In this document: piece by piece, positions 33,323-34,553 of the stretch
Numbering within the stretch: the first letter of the stretch is position 1
Layout of the letters: each line of letters begins with the position of its first letter
Assembly (NCBI GenBank): GCA_016204585.1
Contig: JACQKH010000038.1
Coordinates: 1-34,553, forward strand
Source: Candidatus Kerfeldbacteria bacterium
GTDB lineage: Bacteria > Patescibacteriota > Patescibacteriia > SBBC01
Direction of reading: 5' to 3'
DNA: 34,553 nt
Program-made: the position numbers and the translations under genes
The notes under the pieces: model-generated
Told to the model about the DNA's origin: nothing
Seen by the model: the letters and a program-made list of their open reading frames with translations, nothing else
The model's database searches: none

Positions 33323-33790
33323 TTATTTGATGTGACGTTTTCGCCACTCGTAGGCCGGAACAACCATCAGGTAGAACGTGGCGCCGGCCAAGACTTGGCC
33401 GATGATGATGCCGAGATTGATGCTGCCAACCAAGCGCGGCGCCCAGAACATGAAGAACGGCCGGGTGACGACCGTGTCAATCGTGTCGGCCGCGCTGTAT
33501 TCAAGCACGACGTCGCGAAACGCAAGCGCGAATGCCCTTATGCCTCGAGCGTGATTGTGGCGATGTATGAGTAGTTCACGGACAAGCGCGTAGCCGTAGT
33601 AGGCGATGGCATCCGCGACTGTCACGACGTACGCCGCCGCAATCTTGCTCCAGCTGAATCTTCCATCGAGGAACAGCGGTCGCAGCATGTTCGCCGCGTA
33701 GAGCGCGAAGAGCAGCGCCACGAGTTCCTGAGGAGCATACCGCCGAATCCACTCCCAGATTTTCTTCCGGGAGGGCAGCTTTAGATTCAT
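33323..33790 (-). CDS. Multi-pass membrane protein (155 aa)
   Basis: gggagggacgATG; several hydrophobic segments. Confidence 0.7.
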   Translation of the reverse strand: MNLKLPSRKKIWEWIRRYAPQELVALLFALYAANMLRPLFLDGRFSWSKIAAAYVVTVADAIAYYGYALVRELLIHRHNHARGIRAFALAFRDVVLEYSAADTIDTVVTRPFFMFWAPRLVGSINLGIIIGQVLAGATFYLMVVPAYEWRKRHIK

Positions 33791-33928
33791 CGTCCCTCCC
33801 GATTGTAGGTCGAATTTTCAAGGTGCAGTACCGCTGCGTCTTGATGATTCGACGCAGCAGATTGGTTCCGAGTTGGAACGCCATAATCTAGCACTAAAAG
33901 GGTGAAAAAGTCAACCCCTAGCGCCGAC

Positions 33929-33957
33929 TTGACAAGATCTCTTGTCCGGGCTATCCT
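33929..33957 (+). promoter_or_regulatory. rRNA operon promoter TTGACA-17-TATCCT
   Basis: ttgaca agatctcttgtccgggc tatcct, about 480 bp upstream of 16S. Confidence 0.7.
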
Positions 33958-33983
33958 CAAATTGTCCGATAATCTATTGTCGT

Positions 33984-34010
33984 CCCCGTAAAGCCCAAAC
34001 GGGCACGGGG
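33984..34010 (+). promoter_or_regulatory. CCCCGT...ACGGGG stem-loop in the rRNA leader
   Basis: ccccgtaaa gccc aaac gggc acgggg. Confidence 0.65.
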
Positions 34011-34048
34011 CCTCATGAAAGGAGACGATACATTCGGCAGTAAATAAC

Positions 34049-34057
34049 GCACTTTAA
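34049..34057 (+). promoter_or_regulatory. boxA-like antitermination site
   Basis: GCACTTTAA compared with boxA GCTCTTTAA, in the 16S leader. Confidence 0.45.
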
Positions 34058-34130
34058 GAACGAATCCTGCCCGTCCGGTTGTGGACGGGAGAAAACAGGG
34101 ATTGCTGAATGTTCGGCACTCACTGTTTTT

Positions 34131-34292
34131 GTAAGTTTAGAAGTTAGAAGTAAGAGGTTAGGAGTCGGACCAATTCACACCAGTTTCTGCTCACAAGCAA
34201 TGGTCAGTAAAGTGTTGTGAATCAAGAATGGAGCAAGGAAGGTCAGATCACCAAAGGATCCGACCTCCAATCTCCAACTTCCAACCTCCAGT
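34131..34292. repeat. Imperfect long inverted repeat of purine-rich GTTAGAAG / pyrimidine-rich CTTCCAAC motifs
   Basis: gtttagaagttagaagtaagaggttaggagtcggac versus ggatccgacctccaatctccaacttccaacctccag. Confidence 0.7.
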
Positions 34293-34437
34293 TATTTGAC
34301 AACTGAAATGCGGTAAGGAATAAGTAAAATTACGTCAATTTAGGTTCTTCAGCGATTCCACCAGTCGCGCTCCGCCAGGAGCGGGACATTCCCAAAAGCG
34401 AATCGCGGTGCACGGTGGGTAACAACCCGTGCGCGTC

Positions 34438-34553
34438 TTATTTGAGAGTTTGATCCTGGCTCAGGATGATCGCTGGCGGCGTGTCTTAGGCATGCAAGTC
34501 GAACGAGTAGATGTTGGAGTTTAGAGGTTAGAAGTTAGAAATGAGAAGTTAGA
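34438..34553 (+). rRNA. rrs: 16S rRNA, 5' end only (runs off the window)
   Basis: gagagtttgatcctggctcaggatgatcgctggcggcgtgtcttaggcatgcaagtcgaacgag. Confidence 0.95.

Noticed and set aside
33576-33884. 102-aa minus ORF overlapping the membrane protein gene start
   Set aside because: Mostly out-of-frame with the better-supported 33323-33790 gene, which has its own SD.
1-34553. CRISPR array
   Set aside because: No regularly spaced identical direct repeats; the repeats are palindromic elements or single duplications, and no cas genes are visible.

Overview
The window is a compact bacterial chromosome segment. Its gene content and small size are consistent with a Patescibacteria/CPR-type genome, but that is inference. 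Housekeeping genes: three tRNAs at the left edge plus tRNA-Ile(UAU), ftsH, rpsA, gyrA, rpmF, nusB, rnc, smc, a pilB/gspE-type ATPase, rpsP, a KH-domain gene, trmD, and the start of a 16S rRNA gene at the right edge. Between them lie three accessory clusters of mostly small ORFs: about 12.3-14.0 kb (-), 20.9-23.2 kb (+) and 31.0-33.9 kb (-). Most interesting: (1) an array of tiny ORFs, nearly all preceded by a variant of one intergenic stem-loop (TCAGCCCCGT...ACGGGGCAAGCTGGAAGCTGA) plus a strong Shine-Dalgarno; (2) a contrast between SD-poor or leaderless core genes and SD-rich accessory ORFs; (3) several short MITE-like elements with CCCCGT.../...ACGGGG ends, two placed exactly after the stop codons of nusB and rnc; (4) a tRNA-Ala flanked by a perfect 17-bp inverted repeat, with its 3' tail duplicated about 146 bp downstream; (5) an SMC with no recognisable hinge; (6) a second RNase III in the hairpin-rich accessory cluster; (7) purine-rich GTTAGAAG-type repeats upstream of, and apparently inside, the 16S gene. 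Everything here was read by eye; no searches or folding programs were run.
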